Source: Apophysomyces variabilis (lineage: Eukaryota; Mucoromycota; Mucoromycetes; Mucorales; Mucoraceae). Taken from it: 64,000 nucleotides of DNA. The notes beneath the pieces are model-generated. The model was not told the origin of the DNA, did not search any database, and was given only the letters and a program-made list of their open reading frames with translations. The stretch is from positions 1 to 64,000 of the forward strand of contig MZZL01000064.1 of NCBI GenBank assembly GCA_002749535.1, given 5' to 3'. A program made the position numbers and the translations under genes. Below are positions 25,976 through 38,847 of this stretch, piece by piece (the first letter of the stretch is position 1; every line of letters begins with the position of its first letter).

Positions 25976-27780
25976 CTACGCTACTGCTTGACGTCGTTCT
26001 ACCATGACCTTCATGCCGTTTTTCATTGGCAATGTCAATGAAACTTGGTAAGTGATATCTTGACCAGGTACTAACTTAAACTTATATCGTTTAAGTAAGA
26101 AAATGATAGCCACCAGGGCTTCCAATGTGGCCAAGTGTTGTCCCAGGCAAACGCGTGGACCGCCGTGGAAGGCCGGCCATTGGCCCTGGGATTCTCGCCG
26201 CAGTTCGCCATTGGGTCCGATCCATCGTTCAGGCTTGAATTGCTTTGCGTCGGGTCCCCACACCTTTTCGCAGCGACCTTGGGCATAAGGACACCATAGC
26301 ACGTAGTCACCCTTGCGGATCTGTGTTCCGTCAGGCCAAATGTCATCGTTCAGAGCATATTTTTGGTTCAAGGGCACAGAAGGATAATGACGGAGGACTT
26401 CGTAAAAGACAGCGTGGGCATAGGTCATATTCTTGACAACTTCATACAAGGCAGGCGAGTCATGCATCACACTTTCGTCGATTCCTTTGATTTCTTCAAG
26501 CAGTTTTTCTTCCACACGAGGGTTACAGATAAGCATGTACATCATCCATGACAAGGCCTGAGCTGTTGTGTCACGTCCGGCGATAACGAAGTTAAGCACG
26601 ATATCACGTAGTTCGTTGTTATTCAGGGGTTCTCCTGCAGCATTGCGAGCATTCATGAATCGAGAGAGCAGATCTTTGTGAACCTCCCCATTAGCCAGCT
26701 GAATTCGTCGCTTCTCGGTGACTTCTCGTGCAAAATTGTCAACTACCGCTAGATGATCGGCCATACTAGGTTTCCATGGCATCAGGAGCTTCTGGATCTT
26801 CTCTGTCACTGGCCAGATAGGGTTGACAAAACGCTGGAATGTGTTCTTCTGCGCTTCATCAAAAGCAGCGGCGAAAGGAACCTTATCTTTGGATGACAAT
26901 GCATGGAGATGTACGCCAAAGCCAAGCCTATCAAACTCAAATTAATTTTGCTGGATTCACAAAAGGAGAAAGAGAGAGAGAGAGAGAGAGAGAGATTGAC
27001 AACGTACAGAATGAAAGAGTCAAGCGTAAACTTGAACATTACATCATGAAAATCCACGACTGTTCCGTTCTGAATAGCTGGTTCCCAGATATGCTCGCTC
27101 ATGAAATCGATTTCCTGGACAAAAACGCTAGATCCAAAATTGGTCAGAAGAATTATTCCAAATCAAGCAATTGAACTTTACTCTGTAAATTGGTCTCGGA
27201 AATTTTTGACATTGAAGATATGACTTGCTGTTTTTCGTTGATATTTCCAGCTCTCACCATTAGCATTAAAGATGCCATCACCAAATAGATCAGTGAGAGA
27301 TGCATGGAATTCAGGTCCTTTGATGTAGTTCTCGAAGTTATCTACGTTATTTGCGATTAATGCTCTCCTATCAGTTGCACGGTTTTTCATTTAGCTTACT
27401 TTTAAGAATATGCTCTACATTGCGTGGGTCCAATGTGGCAATATGACGTGGGATACCGAGAGCTGACATGGTTCTTTTTTAAAAAAAGAAAAGGAGATAT
27501 AAGCTATGAATTTCTTGTTTTCTTTGGATTATACAACTTACAGAGTTAATTCGTCTAGACGAGTGAATCCTTCGAGGAGGAAATCATGGATTTCATCCTT
27601 CCATTGCAATAAGATTGGCAGATTACCGACCAATGGCCATCCTGGCTGGGTTTTGATGCCAGGACGATGGCTATCAAACACGGCTCGATCACGATAAATG
27701 GCAGCTAGCAAGGTCACACCAGCCATAGCAGCACCACCTACATAACGGCCTTGGTTTTGATTGAAGATGAGACTAGTCAT
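25976..27780 (-). CDS. Cytochrome P450 monooxygenase
   Basis: Five or so exons from the ATG at 27780 to the stop at 25976. The N-terminus has a weak membrane anchor (YVGGAAMAGVTLLAAIY) and a proline-rich hinge (RPGIKTQPGWPLVGNLP). Canonical landmarks appear in order: a GDGIFNANGESWKYQRK helix-C region, I-helix AGRDTTAQ, K-helix EVLR in YEVLRHYPSVP, the PERW motif, and the heme loop FHGGPRVCLGQ with its Cys thiolate ligand. It is an ER-anchored, NADPH-P450-reductase-dependent oxygenase; the substrate cannot be inferred. Overall style resembles fatty-acid/alkane-type or Mucorales-expanded P450s (CYP509-like), which is an inference. One intron near 26,960-26,990 carries an (AG)n microsatellite. 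No disabling change seen. Confidence 0.92.
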
Positions 27781-27840
27781 GGCAGATAAGGGAAGAAAAA
27801 GTAAAGTGCAGAAAAGACAAGCAGGTCAACAAAACATGCA

Positions 27841-27850
27841 AGATATATAG
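27841..27850 (-). promoter_or_regulatory. TATA-like box upstream of the P450 gene
   Basis: TATATATC on the minus strand, about 60 bp before the P450 ATG. Spacing fits a TATA element; no transcript start is known. Confidence 0.4.
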
Positions 27851-28263
27851 TCCATGGTGACACAACGTGGGGAAATCGACCTCCCCCATCTCTTTTCGGC
27901 CCCTTTCACATGGGGACCTTTTTTTTTGCAAAGCTTTTGGATCTATCCTATCGATTCACATGCTCTACTTCCCCACATTAAACTTTGGATTCAATGACAG
28001 TGTACCCCAATTCCACATGTGGAAATATTGGAATAGATTGGTTTCGCATTCACTTTCCCCATAACTTTTTTTTTAATCTTGCGAAGAAAAAATGCGTAGT
28101 AACTTAAGACATATGAAAATATGTTCATACAAAAAGAAAGAGAAAGTAATGCATAGATGCATAATGAAAAGGAAAAGCAGGGGGAAAGTGAAGAATAAGA
28201 ATAGCTAGAAGCATATCACTTAAGAAGAAAAAAAGAAATAATGAAGAGAGCAATAAAAGAAAA
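27851..28263. other. P450 upstream region / CP2 3' flank
   Basis: AT-rich spacer with poly-T/poly-A runs near 27,920, 28,070 and 28,200. No gene is supported. Confidence 0.5.
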
Positions 28264-30372
28264 CTAATATTGCAGTAACAATCGAACTGTTCCGTCTGCT
28301 TTGATCTCCCAGTCAACACGCATCACAGTATGGTCAGGCATGTGTTGTACTACGGCATCCTCGACCAATACCAATACATCTTCTTGTTTATCTCCTCTTT
28401 TCTTCCGCCATACAACATCCGATACCTGACTAGGATGGAGCGAGAGAGTCATTGAGAGTCGCAAAATAAGCTCCTTCACTGTTAAGTTCGCTAGATCAAT
28501 TTGCTGCAGATTTCGGTCGGGAAGTAATGGGCTCGTGGGTGAAGTCGGTCGTTGAGACATGTCCACAAAAAGAGTAAGCACTTTTTATGATCAAGGTTAA
28601 TAAGGCGCATAACTTGAACTGCTACCAAACCTGATGCATGGTGCCGTTTTGTTTTTCCGTCGTACACATCATCTATTTGTCCATGCGACCGTTTAACACC
28701 ATTCACACTAGTGTTGATCGGATAAGTGTTAGGAAGCATCATGGAATGGTCTGTTAATGGATGATTGATCGAGCCAGTTGTTGTTTGCATTGGTGGTGAA
28801 CCATCCACCGCACAAGAAGGAAACGTATCTAACTTATTTTCTGTGTTTTGTTTTTCCTCCTGTTGCAAAGGGTCCAATGCTTCCAAGACAGGCGAAGTGG
28901 GTATTTCCCCGAAAACGCTGTATGGTAACGGTTGATTGTACATCAATGTCATAGGGTGGTATCTAGGATCACGTTCGGCTTTTCAAAATAAAACCATATG
29001 TCAATAATGATCTACGTTGATGTAACAGAGTCATAGAGAGTAATATTTTTTACTTGCCATGGATCTTCTCAAATTGCTTTCCTATTTGCTTTGCATCATC
29101 TTTATTTTTACGCTCCGCCCCCTAATGAATATGTGATGAAAAAGGCAGGAAGTATTGGCCATTTTGTCCTACCTTATCTCGAAATAATTTGATCTTACAA
29201 AAACAGCGTTCAGCGGTTCCGTCTCCATCTTCCGCTTTGCATTCCATGTGAGCCCGCAAAGGAATACCCTTGATCCCCTTTATTCTCGAGAAGTCGGTGG
29301 ATAGGCAATTAAATCGAACATAGATCTTAGCTCCTTGACTACCGTTCCAGTCAAATGTAATACGATCGAAGCTCGGGTACCGCACTTGTAATAAGCCAGT
29401 GGACTGGTTTACATCTGTTACACGAAAGGTTTCAATACAATGGATGCTAGCGAAACAACGTAAATGTACCAATATCAATTGCCCTGGCATGGTGTGGATC
29501 CTTTTGTTGCCCAATCCAGAACTTCCAATAATTCAAGGCAACTCTCCGATGCGATGGGTCATGGAACATAATCACAAATGTACTGGTGATACGTCCGTCA
29601 TAGCCTTGCTTGTCAACCAACTGAATAGCATAAGCTTGACCGCGGTTAAGGTATGTCACAGGTGTCTCTGTTTTCTGCGTCACTGCCGTAGAGGCTTTAT
29701 TTTTCAAAGCTATAGGTCAGTACAAACCAGGCTCGTGTTAAATCATGCCTTACCTTGAAGTATGATGTTAAATCGTAGATGCTTTCTGGAAAAAGGAAAA
29801 TTAAAAAAAAATGAATTAGCACCAATTGAATGTTTCTTCTTGTTCTAGTTTACATTTTGTTATGCATATCGGAATGAGGGTTGTGCTGAAACAAAGGATA
29901 TTGGGACTGGGCATCATTAGCACTTTGATGTCGGTGATGGTATCGTTCTGTAGGAGGTAGTGCACCGAACGATGTGGCAGGGGATACCGAGTGGGGTCGT
30001 TTGGACTGAAATGGGGAGGCATACATGTTATACATTCGAGCACTGCTGACGGGCGATGAAGTGGAGGGATGAGTGTATGGAGAGGCAACAAAAGTGTCCT
30101 CGTAGAGAATCGGACGATTGAACGATGGGTAGAATGCATCGCAAACAGGTGAAATGGAGTGGTCAGAAGTAGAGGGCGACACCAGAGGAGGCTGTGTTTG
30201 GTTTTGAAGTTCGCGTAGGGCGTTGTCATTGATCTGTTGTTTCAATGGTGCTGCATCAGACCTAGATATAATAATAAGCATTTGCAGTACATTTTTAATG
30301 CTTTGTACTATACTGAGTCACTGCTTGATGCTCCGTAGCATGTGATAGAGTGCCATAGTGATTAGCTATCAT
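28264..30372 (-). CDS. Grainyhead/CP2-family transcription factor
   Basis: The ATG at 30372 begins MIANHYGTLSHATEHQAVTQ; a 52-bp intron (30262-30313) links it to a Ser/Pro-rich N-terminal region. The CP2 DNA-binding domain follows over several exons: TPVTYLNRGQAYAIQLVDKQ, FVIMFHDPSHRRVALNYWKF, ATG-independent segments around TGLLQVRYPSFDRITFDW, GAKIYVRFNCLSTDFSRIKG and IKGIPLRAHMECKAEDGDG, then CFCKIKLFRDK. This is the p53-like immunoglobulin fold of the family. The C-terminal 100 residues (from DMSQRPTSP to VRLLLQY) are the ubiquitin-like/dimerization region expected for CP2 proteins. In animals Grainyhead controls epithelial barriers; in Neurospora the homologue affects cell-wall remodelling and conidial separation, so a wall role is reasonable but inferred. 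Exon limits inside the domain are approximate. Confidence 0.9.
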
Positions 30373-31740
30373 TAAGAAAAATAACTAGACGGAAACAAGG
30401 TAAGACGTTTCTATGATATTAATACGTAGTAAAGATGGTCTTTACCTGGAGAAGGATTTAAGAGTAGAAGAAGATGATGAATATGTTTGGACGGGAAAGA
30501 AAGGGAGAATAAGCTTCTTATGTAGCACGGGAACTAACTGTTAAGTGCAAGGATCTTGCACATTGACAAAAGAAATGCAGGGTAAAGGCAAAAAAAAAAG
30601 AAAAAGAAAGAAAAGCAACCCGTTGTCAGAAAATAGTCTGGGTTGTATAGATAGATGAATTGAAGGAGCGTTCTCCAGCTTTCTTTCAGTAAGATGCCCA
30701 CATCAATGACTATACTTTCACTTAGTTACCATATTTTACCACAAACAAATTACGAATGATCAACCAAAACCAATTTACATTCATTATTGATTCAACAGAG
30801 CGATAACGTATCCAACCTAAAAAGGGAAAAAGTTGACTAAGGATACGGGACGGGGAAATAAAAACTAAACTAGGGGTAGGGAGGCATTAAAAGGCAAAAG
30901 GATATTAGCACGTCCCAGAAAGGAGAAGAGGAAGTGCTTTAAGTAACAAGATCAAATCATAGGATATGGAATTGAATGGATAAGTAGGTAACTACTATTT
31001 GATTAACCGCTGTTAATGGAAGCACTGCTTAGAACCATCTTGTAGATTCCTCGGAAGAAACGTGTGTAGCACAATCGCTAAGGTTGATCACAATTTGGTA
31101 CGATCGGCACAAAGTCGCCGGTGATGCCAGATCACAGACCATGCTGCCATACCACGTAAATAAACCCCCTCTCCCTTTCCTTAATCGCTCGGGAAAGCTT
31201 GTTCCATGCTTCTTTTTATCTTGGCTTGTGGGAGAAAACCTCCATTGGAGGTACGAATGTCCGAAAAAAAACAGTGAGCCGAAGGTGAATGCAACAATGT
31301 GCTTCTCCTGCGCTTTTCCTCCCCAGTCTCCCTAGTTACAGGAAAAAAAAGGGCTCTCTGTCTGGCAAATAGACTGATTGCTTCTTATATTCATTCGTAG
31401 CAACGATTTTCTTTTGTCCATCTGTTACATTTCCACGGTGAAGCAACGTATACAAATTGCATGCTTCCCTTTTTTGCAATTATTATGATGTAACTTCGTT
31501 TTTTGAGCTTCGGCATCAAAGACACTTTGCTCCTTGCTTGTCATCGAATGAATCAAATGTGCTTTAACTTTTCTTTTCCATGCCCTGCTTATCCCAGATC
31601 GACCATTCAAACTGTCCATTTGGGAAATATGACATGGTTTTAAATCTTTGCCCACGCGTCGCTTTAATTTTTAGGGCTTTGGCAACGCACTATTTTGTTT
31701 TCTATGATTAACTTATTTTTTTTCTTTCTTTTTTCTTGCA
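30373..31740. other. Intergenic, 1.4 kb
   Basis: CP2 promoter and DUF2009 3' flank. It is AT-rich with purine tracts near 30,590. ORFs at 31084-31335 (+) and 31425-31655 (-) show no domain. Nothing further seen. Confidence 0.5.
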
Positions 31741-34219
31741 TTAATTCCATCCGTCTCCATCGAAACCGATAAATCCCTATCGTCCCAAAGAAATTCAATC
31801 TACCATTCTCATATGTATATGACTAAAACTTACTGCTAAGAGAAAAATAGGAAAGAATTTTTTCTTTTCGATTTGTGAACACCCTACCATTTCATGTTAG
31901 CAAACTTATCTACAATTGGAAATAGGGAAAGCTTACAGTTCCACGCCGATGTAAGTCGCCCATCAATACAGCTGCCAGCATCGAAATAGTTATCCGCACC
32001 AGAACCGTCAAACCCATACCGAAAAAAGTCATCTAGTAGGATACACATTGTTCAACACCATACCGAAAAAAGTTAGTCCTAGTACTTACGAAGGATGTCT
32101 TTCCGACAACGATCAACACCTCCATATTCTTCCTCGATGTACTTTGCTATTTCAGGATCCTCTTGCAATCGATCTAATTTGTCCAACACATTGACGATCG
32201 GCGTTAAGATCCGGGAGACTTGGTTATACTAAACAATCTTGGTTGATCAGGTGATCCACTACATAATAACAAGATGATCATACCTTATCAATAAACATGA
32301 AAGCATTAGGTACGTTTCTATCGCCAAGATGCACAACACTACTGCCAACCCAAGATCCGCATTTGTTTTGAGCACGGTTCAGTATTTTGTGCATAGCCTT
32401 TGAAATATTCGGACAGGTCTGAATCCGTTGCAATCCTTGACCGGTATTTGTAAGACGGTATGGATTGGTACAGATCAAATCTTCATCAGCCAAACTCCAA
32501 AGCATAAACATTTCGTGCACAATTTCTCGCCAAAGACTGAAAGATTGATGAACATAAGCGTATTGAGTCGAATGCGAATGAGTCAAGCGATGCCCATGAC
32601 GACCAGCCATAATAGCTAAAGAATAACCACTTTCTGACTTGGATTGATTAAAGTACTTTGAAAGATATTTTAACATCTTATCGCATGGGTCACTAAAACA
32701 TAAAGAGTCAGTTATTGTTTGTACCTAGTCCACCCACCGATTCGCTTTCAAATAGGCATGATTATCTGAAAGGGATGCCAGACAACGCTCAATATCTTCC
32801 GCTGATATCCGTTCATTCGCATATTTTTGGCAAAGCATCTCGACAGTACCCCTTTTGCGCTGCACCTCGGCGTTAATCTGTGTTCGTGTCTTGAACTCTG
32901 TTGAAACTTCACGAGTCGCAAGGGCAATATTATCATCGTGAAGCAAATCTACCGATTCTCTCTCTTTAAGAAAGCTATAAACAGTCTTGATTGGGATCAC
33001 ACACGAGAAGCCGAGGGCTTCCTCAACTTCCGGGATAACAGAATCCTAGATCCTTATTCAATGTTTGCCTATCATGACATCCATTTACCATCAGAAGGTA
33101 CATCAACTTTCCGTAAGTTGAACGCATTTTTTCGGGATTCATGATTTTAAAGCTATCCTGACCATCAGCCTATAATCATTATACAAATTCCTACCGTCTG
33201 CCCACTTCGAAAACCCTTTGGAAAAACTCTTCATTCTCTTTCACGCTTTGCCTCGCGAAATGCTGAGCTCCTATTTTATAATCGCCAGAAGCAAGCAGCC
33301 CCGAAATAATTGCACACAAGTCCCTAATCTGCGTAACGATGCGTTTTCCTTTGTTAGAATACGTAATAATATCGATCTTGTCTAAATCGTGAATAGTCAG
33401 ATCTTGTAGTCCCCATACCGCAGAGCGCAATCACCTGTGTATTCCGAAACATTCAAGGCTGCCTCAAGTCTGCGTATAGTTTTTAGTAGAGTTTTACAAA
33501 GAGGATGGCTTACAATCGCATTAAATTGCGCTCTTGTGCATCCAATCTCAGGGGCACAAACTTTGCACTAACAACAAACCATCATTGAGCGTGTTATGTC
33601 GCCAATTCATCCTGCCGCTTACCGTTTCGTCATCCATTCTCCAAAAGTTGCACCCGCTCCATTAATTACTGTACCATCCAAATTCATAAATAGATTTGTT
33701 CCTTCACCGTTATTTTCGTTTTCCTGTTATTGACTATCAGATCCCTCCAAAAGCAGAGTGCCACACTTGCTTACGGTGGATGTATTTGGGTTGCCTGCAG
33801 TGACTTTCGTAACATTAACGTGTTCTCCATTGGTAGGCACCGGTAGTTTAAGATTTTTCGTAATATGTTTGCGACGATTACCCGTGCGATGCAGCATCGC
33901 TATTGTCAAGTGGGAATGAACAAGGTGTCATAAGATTTAAACGTCGACAAACCATGGCAAACTTCGCAAAAGTCTTCATCGCATTGCTCGCAAAAAATAG
34001 ATGCCTATAGATTAAAGTAATGGATTAATTGCAGCGAAGACGGGACCAGTAAGTTCACGAATATGTTCGATAACGTGGACTAGGTCTACTGAGCTCCATA
34101 TACTAAGCACAACGCTCGAGATCTGGTTGTGTAGGTGCTGTAGAATTTTCTAAACAAGATCTCACCTCTTGATCTCTGCATTCGACGCAAAAATCCTGTG
34201 CATTACTCGTTGCCTGCAT
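31741..34219 (-). CDS. DUF2009-family protein with N-terminal B-box-like zinc finger
   Basis: Multi-exon gene from the ATG at 34219 (MQATSNAQDFCVECRDQE) to the stop at 31741. The first exons give a Cys/His-rich zinc finger: CVECRDQE, then IFCEQCDEDFCEVCH, then HRTGNRRKHITKNL. A conserved helical block follows (RLEAALNVSEYTG, GKRIVTQIRDLCAIISGLLA, PIKTVYSFL). The signature core is SLAIMAGRHGHRLTHSHSTQ, VGSSVVHLGDRNVPNAFMFI, YGFDGSGADNYFDAGSCIDG and RLTSAWNWC. The last two small exons add KKKFFPIFLLA and GFIGFDGDGWN before the stop. Members occur across eukaryotes as a domain of unknown function; no reaction is known. The strongly conserved His/Asp/Gly motifs suggest a folded catalytic or binding core. 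The tail was recovered only by splicing a 31,784-31,840 region exon, so the gene appears intact. Confidence 0.82.
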
Positions 34220-36435
34220 CCTTGTTAGAGGTTAAAGTAAATTTACTGCAGGTGACGGCCTCAGTTGGATAGATTCGCCGTTTCCAACAGAGCAGATTTG
34301 ACTCCGCTGAACTCATTTTGAACCTACGTTTAAACGCTTTGAACGACCAGCTATTGGCGTCAGATTTCTAGCTAATTCATAGGTAAGGAGATAATTTACA
34401 ATAGTGAATACAGTTTGTAACAATTCTTTTGAAGTTGGACCAAAAGACTTCACATGATGGGAAAATCACGTCAGCAGGCCGTCTGTCTATGCATTTTTTG
34501 GATGTTGGAATGGATATAAAGATACATGAGCACGGTGTCATAGACAGGGACCGGCGAAAGGCAGTCTACTACAGGCGTACAACCTGGAAAATCATCATTA
34601 GAAGCGAAAATTTTATCCAAGTTGGCGAGAGAGAAGATTTAGTCCTCTTGACAGCTTTAAATAAGGCATTACAGTCAACTTGATCAGACTATACATGAGC
34701 CAAGTCTGCTAAATGTGCTGGACCAAACAAGCGATACTATTATATAGCAAACATTCAAGGCTCTATTGAATGAAACGAATAGCTACAGGCTAGCAGAAAT
34801 AGTGCTCAGAGGCAAACTAGAGTAAGAGAAAGTGTGTATGCGGCACTTTACTGAATGGCTGACAAAGCAAGCCAAGAAAAATAGAATCTACTAGTCTTTC
34901 TGTACATTTTGCATCATATCGCTAGGACAGTCAGATGCTGGTCAAAAACTAGCTCCACTGTTTTCACCTCACCCACCCTGGCCGGAAAGAATGAGTGCGA
35001 GCTAGTGTGTCTTCTAACGAAGTTCAGCTTGTCTGCCTAGCGAATAGCTTCTTGTCTGCTTTTACGCAGCATTTTTGAATGCATCAAAGCAAAAAACGGT
35101 CCATGGACTCTTTGGATACTGGTTGTTCTATTTCTGCTTATATATAGTTTAATACTGCTTTTAACCACTTCCTAACATCTTCACGCTTCATACCCAATCG
35201 GTCTACTGTGCTAAAGCTATTGCATTATCGCACTGTAGACAATAGCACACGATGAAATCGCAAACAGTAATCTAGCGTTTATGCATGGTTCACCAATCAG
35301 CTACTGCAAATAGTGGAGCTAAGGAAGGTGTTTGGGCTAGAATCACAACGTCGATGAAGTGACATGTGATCAAACGTCCGGTTTAGGTTAGCTAAGATAG
35401 CTTTTTGCCGAGACGTTACTAAATTGTTAGTGTCCGGAATTTGATCACGGTTTTCGACTAGCACACGGAGGAAACGACTGGGCTTGGCCTTAACATGACT
35501 TTGGATGAAGGCTTTCTGGCTAATCGATAAACGTGTAACCTCGATCTATTTTTATTTCTGCAAGAATGGAAACTGTTAAGTGGAAATATATTTATGTTAA
35601 GCGCTGTTGCTAGTGAGGCACCTTTAACTTCTAAAAAGATAGAGAGCGCCTTCTGTGTGCATGTAATATACTAATACATATGCATACTCGGCTACTGTAA
35701 AAGGTATGCCTATACCACAGTATGGGTATTTGACTTCATCTGCCGTATACCGTAGCTGCGTCATGTTACGTTTTTCTTTACCTAAATGCATGATGTTCAA
35801 ATCCAAACAAACTCGGTATCAAGCGGATATTCGGAAGGTGAGGTTGATGGTGCTTGCTTGGTAAACCTGGTCGGTCACAAATCTAGAATGGTACGTATAT
35901 GTAAGTCCATGGTGGCTCTACTACTGTTTGGTGCTGAGAATATTTGCTTCGCACAATTTAACCCACTTCAATAGCTACCATAAAAACCTTTCCTACAGAC
36001 AGACAGTAAATTTACTGTTCTAACTGTGAAGCAATGTTGTATTTTATTTTGTTTGTACTGATGGAAAAAGTAAGTAGGCCAGCTGGGATCCTTGGAATAC
36101 ATGTGTCAAATATTACTCATCAGTTGTATCTCTCCTTAGTAAAAATCATTCTATGCAACCATCTTGGACTGCGCCAGATTCCGCAGTGATTGCCTTTCTG
36201 GCGTTGAGTTACACATATCTACGGAACTGGATTCAACACATGAAACTGCCATGTCAGATTGGTTTCGCAAGGAATGAATGCCTTTTTGATATAAATACAC
36301 CTGTGATTATCGGGAATGGACGACCTTTTTGGCTCTCATCTTCTCGTACCACGAGTTTTCTCATTGTACACGCCAATCCTTTTTACTTCTGCACACAATC
36401 AGATATACCCGAAGTAAGATATCTAGCACCGCACA
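34220..36435. other. Start of the accessory, repeat-rich region; no firm gene
   Basis: About 2.2 kb of AT-rich sequence. A plus-strand frame at 34429-34683 (85 codons) and others at 35786-35974 and 36153-36458 have no recognisable domain; they may be decayed element fragments. No RNA gene seen. Confidence 0.4.
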
Positions 36436-36861
36436 ATGACTGTCGCCATTGCATTTAGAAGAAAACATTCCAACGCTATCTATGATGTGCACAATACCGT
36501 GTTTCCTCAAATTGCAGCAGTCTTTGACAAAATGTCCGCCATACAAGAGCAAATTTATACACAGGCTATAGTCCAACAACAAGAGTCAGCTGAGCTGCGG
36601 CAGCAAAACGAACAGCTGTTATCAATTCTTGCGTCGTTGCAGAAAAAGTTTGACGATGTTAATCAGCAGATTGCTGAAGATAACACATCCGCGTCAAGTA
36701 ACGAGCTTACTGAACTATCAGTCACCAGGACTGGAGACTTATTTCAAACGGAAGACGCCGTCGCCTTAGCCTTAACAAGAAACAGCGGACCTATAAAGAA
36801 GAATTCGATAGCAGAAAAAGTTATGCGGGCTTTTTCGAGGCAGAGGAAAATCTACGTTTGA
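36436..36861 (+). CDS. Small coiled-coil protein, paralogue of the ORF at 38410-38847
   Basis: Intronless, 141 residues. A central coiled coil (about residues 30-75) contains ESAELRQQNEQLLSILASLQ followed by KKFDDVNQQI, then a polar linker and a basic C-terminus KVMRAFSRQRKIYV. The same order (Gln-rich helix, ELRQQN/DLRRQN motif, LQKK/MQKK, basic tail) is found in the facing gene 1.5 kb away. No family is recognised; possibilities are a small nuclear or structural protein or an accessory protein of a mobile element. Both lie in the transposon-rich segment. Confidence 0.5.
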   Translation: MTVAIAFRRKHSNAIYDVHNTVFPQIAAVFDKMSAIQEQIYTQAIVQQQESAELRQQNEQLLSILASLQKKFDDVNQQIAEDNTSASSNELTELSVTRTGDLFQTEDAVALALTRNSGPIKKNSIAEKVMRAFSRQRKIYV

Positions 36862-38409
36862 CACATTCATGGCGGTTGACGTTGATCGTAAAAGCCTGTA
36901 CCTGTATTTGTGCCTCAAACCCTTTATGAACTTCGTCTTTCTGCGTTACCGTTCCTGTTCTTACTTTTGTTTTTTAAAGTCGCAAATTCAAATAAACCAA
37001 CGGCATGGAGGCATGCATTGAGTCATTTGTATCCTCTACAATCAAATTTTCCTACCACAGCAAATTCAATAACACTTGCTGAAAATAGCTTTGGTGAATT
37101 CGCATGGTAGTTGTCAAACTTGAAAAATTCCGTATGTACAAAGAAACTGGCTTGTCGTTCAACTACAACTATTGACTTAGTACTATGTACCCTCCATGAG
37201 CCTACACAACGAATCAAATAATGTTCCTTAACCTTATTTTTTAGTAAAAGCTGTTTGACAATGAATCGATACACTATTCTGAAAACATATAGACAAGTAA
37301 TCCTAACAGACAGAACACTCAAGCGTATAGGTGACTTTCGGCCATTTTTGGGTAGCAAACTTAGGTTTTGTTCATCTTCGCTTGTGAAAAGATCTGGCAT
37401 TGATAACGATTCCTACTATTAATAAAGATAATATATGAAACCCACACATGATCTCAAAAGTGAACGTCCGTCTAACTTCACTCCCAAACTACGCTGTCTT
37501 GTTTCTGCTTAGTTGAAAGATGGCTTTACGCTCTTTTTACAGTGATGCAGTGCGGCTTCTGATATTGAGCTCTTTGTATGACGACAACCTTTTTATTCGT
37601 GCTTTTCTTTGGAACATTGTACCAAAGAGTATTCGGATCTTTTCGGCCTGTCTACTGAGCTTATGCTTGCCATAATTTATCATCCATCCCTTACATACAG
37701 AATGACCTTAGAGCACGTATGTTTTGTTCCTAAGAGAAGAACATCTAAATCTAAAACATTTATTGTATCTTTTCCAGGTAGTCTCTTATATAAAGACATG
37801 AGATGCAGTAAATCATTGAGGGCCATCACTTAGACCAAAACTATTAATTCTGACAGATGCTGTACATCGCTTTTATTGCGTATGTATTCGAATATTGCCC
37901 TAAAACATAATAATGGCTCAGGCAGTAAAGTAAAGGTGCTAAGCCGAACTCTGCCGAAGATACTTAAACTTTAAATAGAATAACAGCAAATATTGCTGCA
38001 GTTTGACATTGCCATAAATGATAGGAAAGGGAGTTTTCATAGGGAAATATGACTACCGTAGCCATCGGCTGAAATGCGAGTCTGGGTTTACTAACAAGGA
38101 AATAGACAACTGTGTCTGCATGTCAGGTAATACAAATCCGCCAAGAGCATAGCCACTGTGCCAGTTTTCGGTTCTTGCAGGAAAAACAGATTCGACGAGT
38201 TGTCGGTAGATGCAAACCCTCCCGGAGCTCACTTTCTTCGTTACACGCAAAAAGACGTACTGCGTATAGTTCATAAGCTTGAGGCGCTGTTTCCGTGCCA
38301 AGTATGTTACAGCGTTTGTCGGTATCGGATGTTTTGGTACAGGGTGATATTAAATGAAAATGTGTCATGGATAGCTGCGCGTCTTTGTCAAAATTAGTTG
38401 GAGGAAAGT
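36862..38409. other. Spacer between the two facing coiled-coil ORFs
   Basis: AT-rich, 1.5 kb. Minus frames at 37023-37400 and 38053-38431 show no domain. No inverted repeat or element boundary was noticed by eye. Confidence 0.4.
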
Positions 38410-38847
38410 TTAAAGAATCCTCTCCACCCATTCAGAGATCAACCGCAAGGCTGACTTTCGTTTTTTCTTTTTCGATCTTGTGCTATTTGGTTTTGAAAGC
38501 CTTGTCGGTGGTACGTTTTTGGGGATATTTGATTCCACTTGATTATTTATGATCATATTGGCTTGTGCATTCATTCTGAGATTTGACTGCTTGCCTTGAT
38601 TCCGCGTCTCGATTTCGTTTATTTTTTTTTGCATTGATGTTACTGCTGCCAGTAGACAATCATTTTGCCGGCGAAGATCAGTCATTTCCTTCTGATGAGC
38701 CATAAATTGAGCCTGCTGCACTTCTTGCAGTGCGACCAGATTTCCGTTGACCTGCTCCAGAAACGCTGTGAGCCACTCGTCGTTTCCATTGATGAGCGGC
38801 ATGTTTGCCACGGTGCTAAAGAGTTGATTTGTGTTTATAGTGCTCAT
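38410..38847 (-). CDS. Small coiled-coil protein, paralogue of the ORF at 36436-36861
   Basis: Intronless, 145 residues, starting MSTINTNQLFSTVANMPLIN. A coiled coil spans roughly residues 28-80 with HQKEMTDLRRQNDCLLAAVT followed by SMQKKINEIETRN. A polar linker and a strongly basic stretch (TRSKKKKRKSALRL) near the C-terminus follow, the latter like a nuclear localisation signal. It is similar in length, domain order and key motif to the plus-strand ORF 1.5 kb to the left; the two genes converge. Function unknown. Gene reality is supported mainly by the paralogy. Confidence 0.5.
   Translation of the reverse strand: MSTINTNQLFSTVANMPLINGNDEWLTAFLEQVNGNLVALQEVQQAQFMAHQKEMTDLRRQNDCLLAAVTSMQKKINEIETRNQGKQSNLRMNAQANMIINNQVESNIPKNVPPTRLSKPNSTRSKKKKRKSALRLISEWVERIL

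Noticed and set aside
26960..26992. (AG)n run as a functional element
   Set aside because: A simple microsatellite inside a P450 intron.
34429..34683. 85-codon plus-strand ORF as a transposase fragment
   Set aside because: No catalytic or zinc-binding motif could be recognised.
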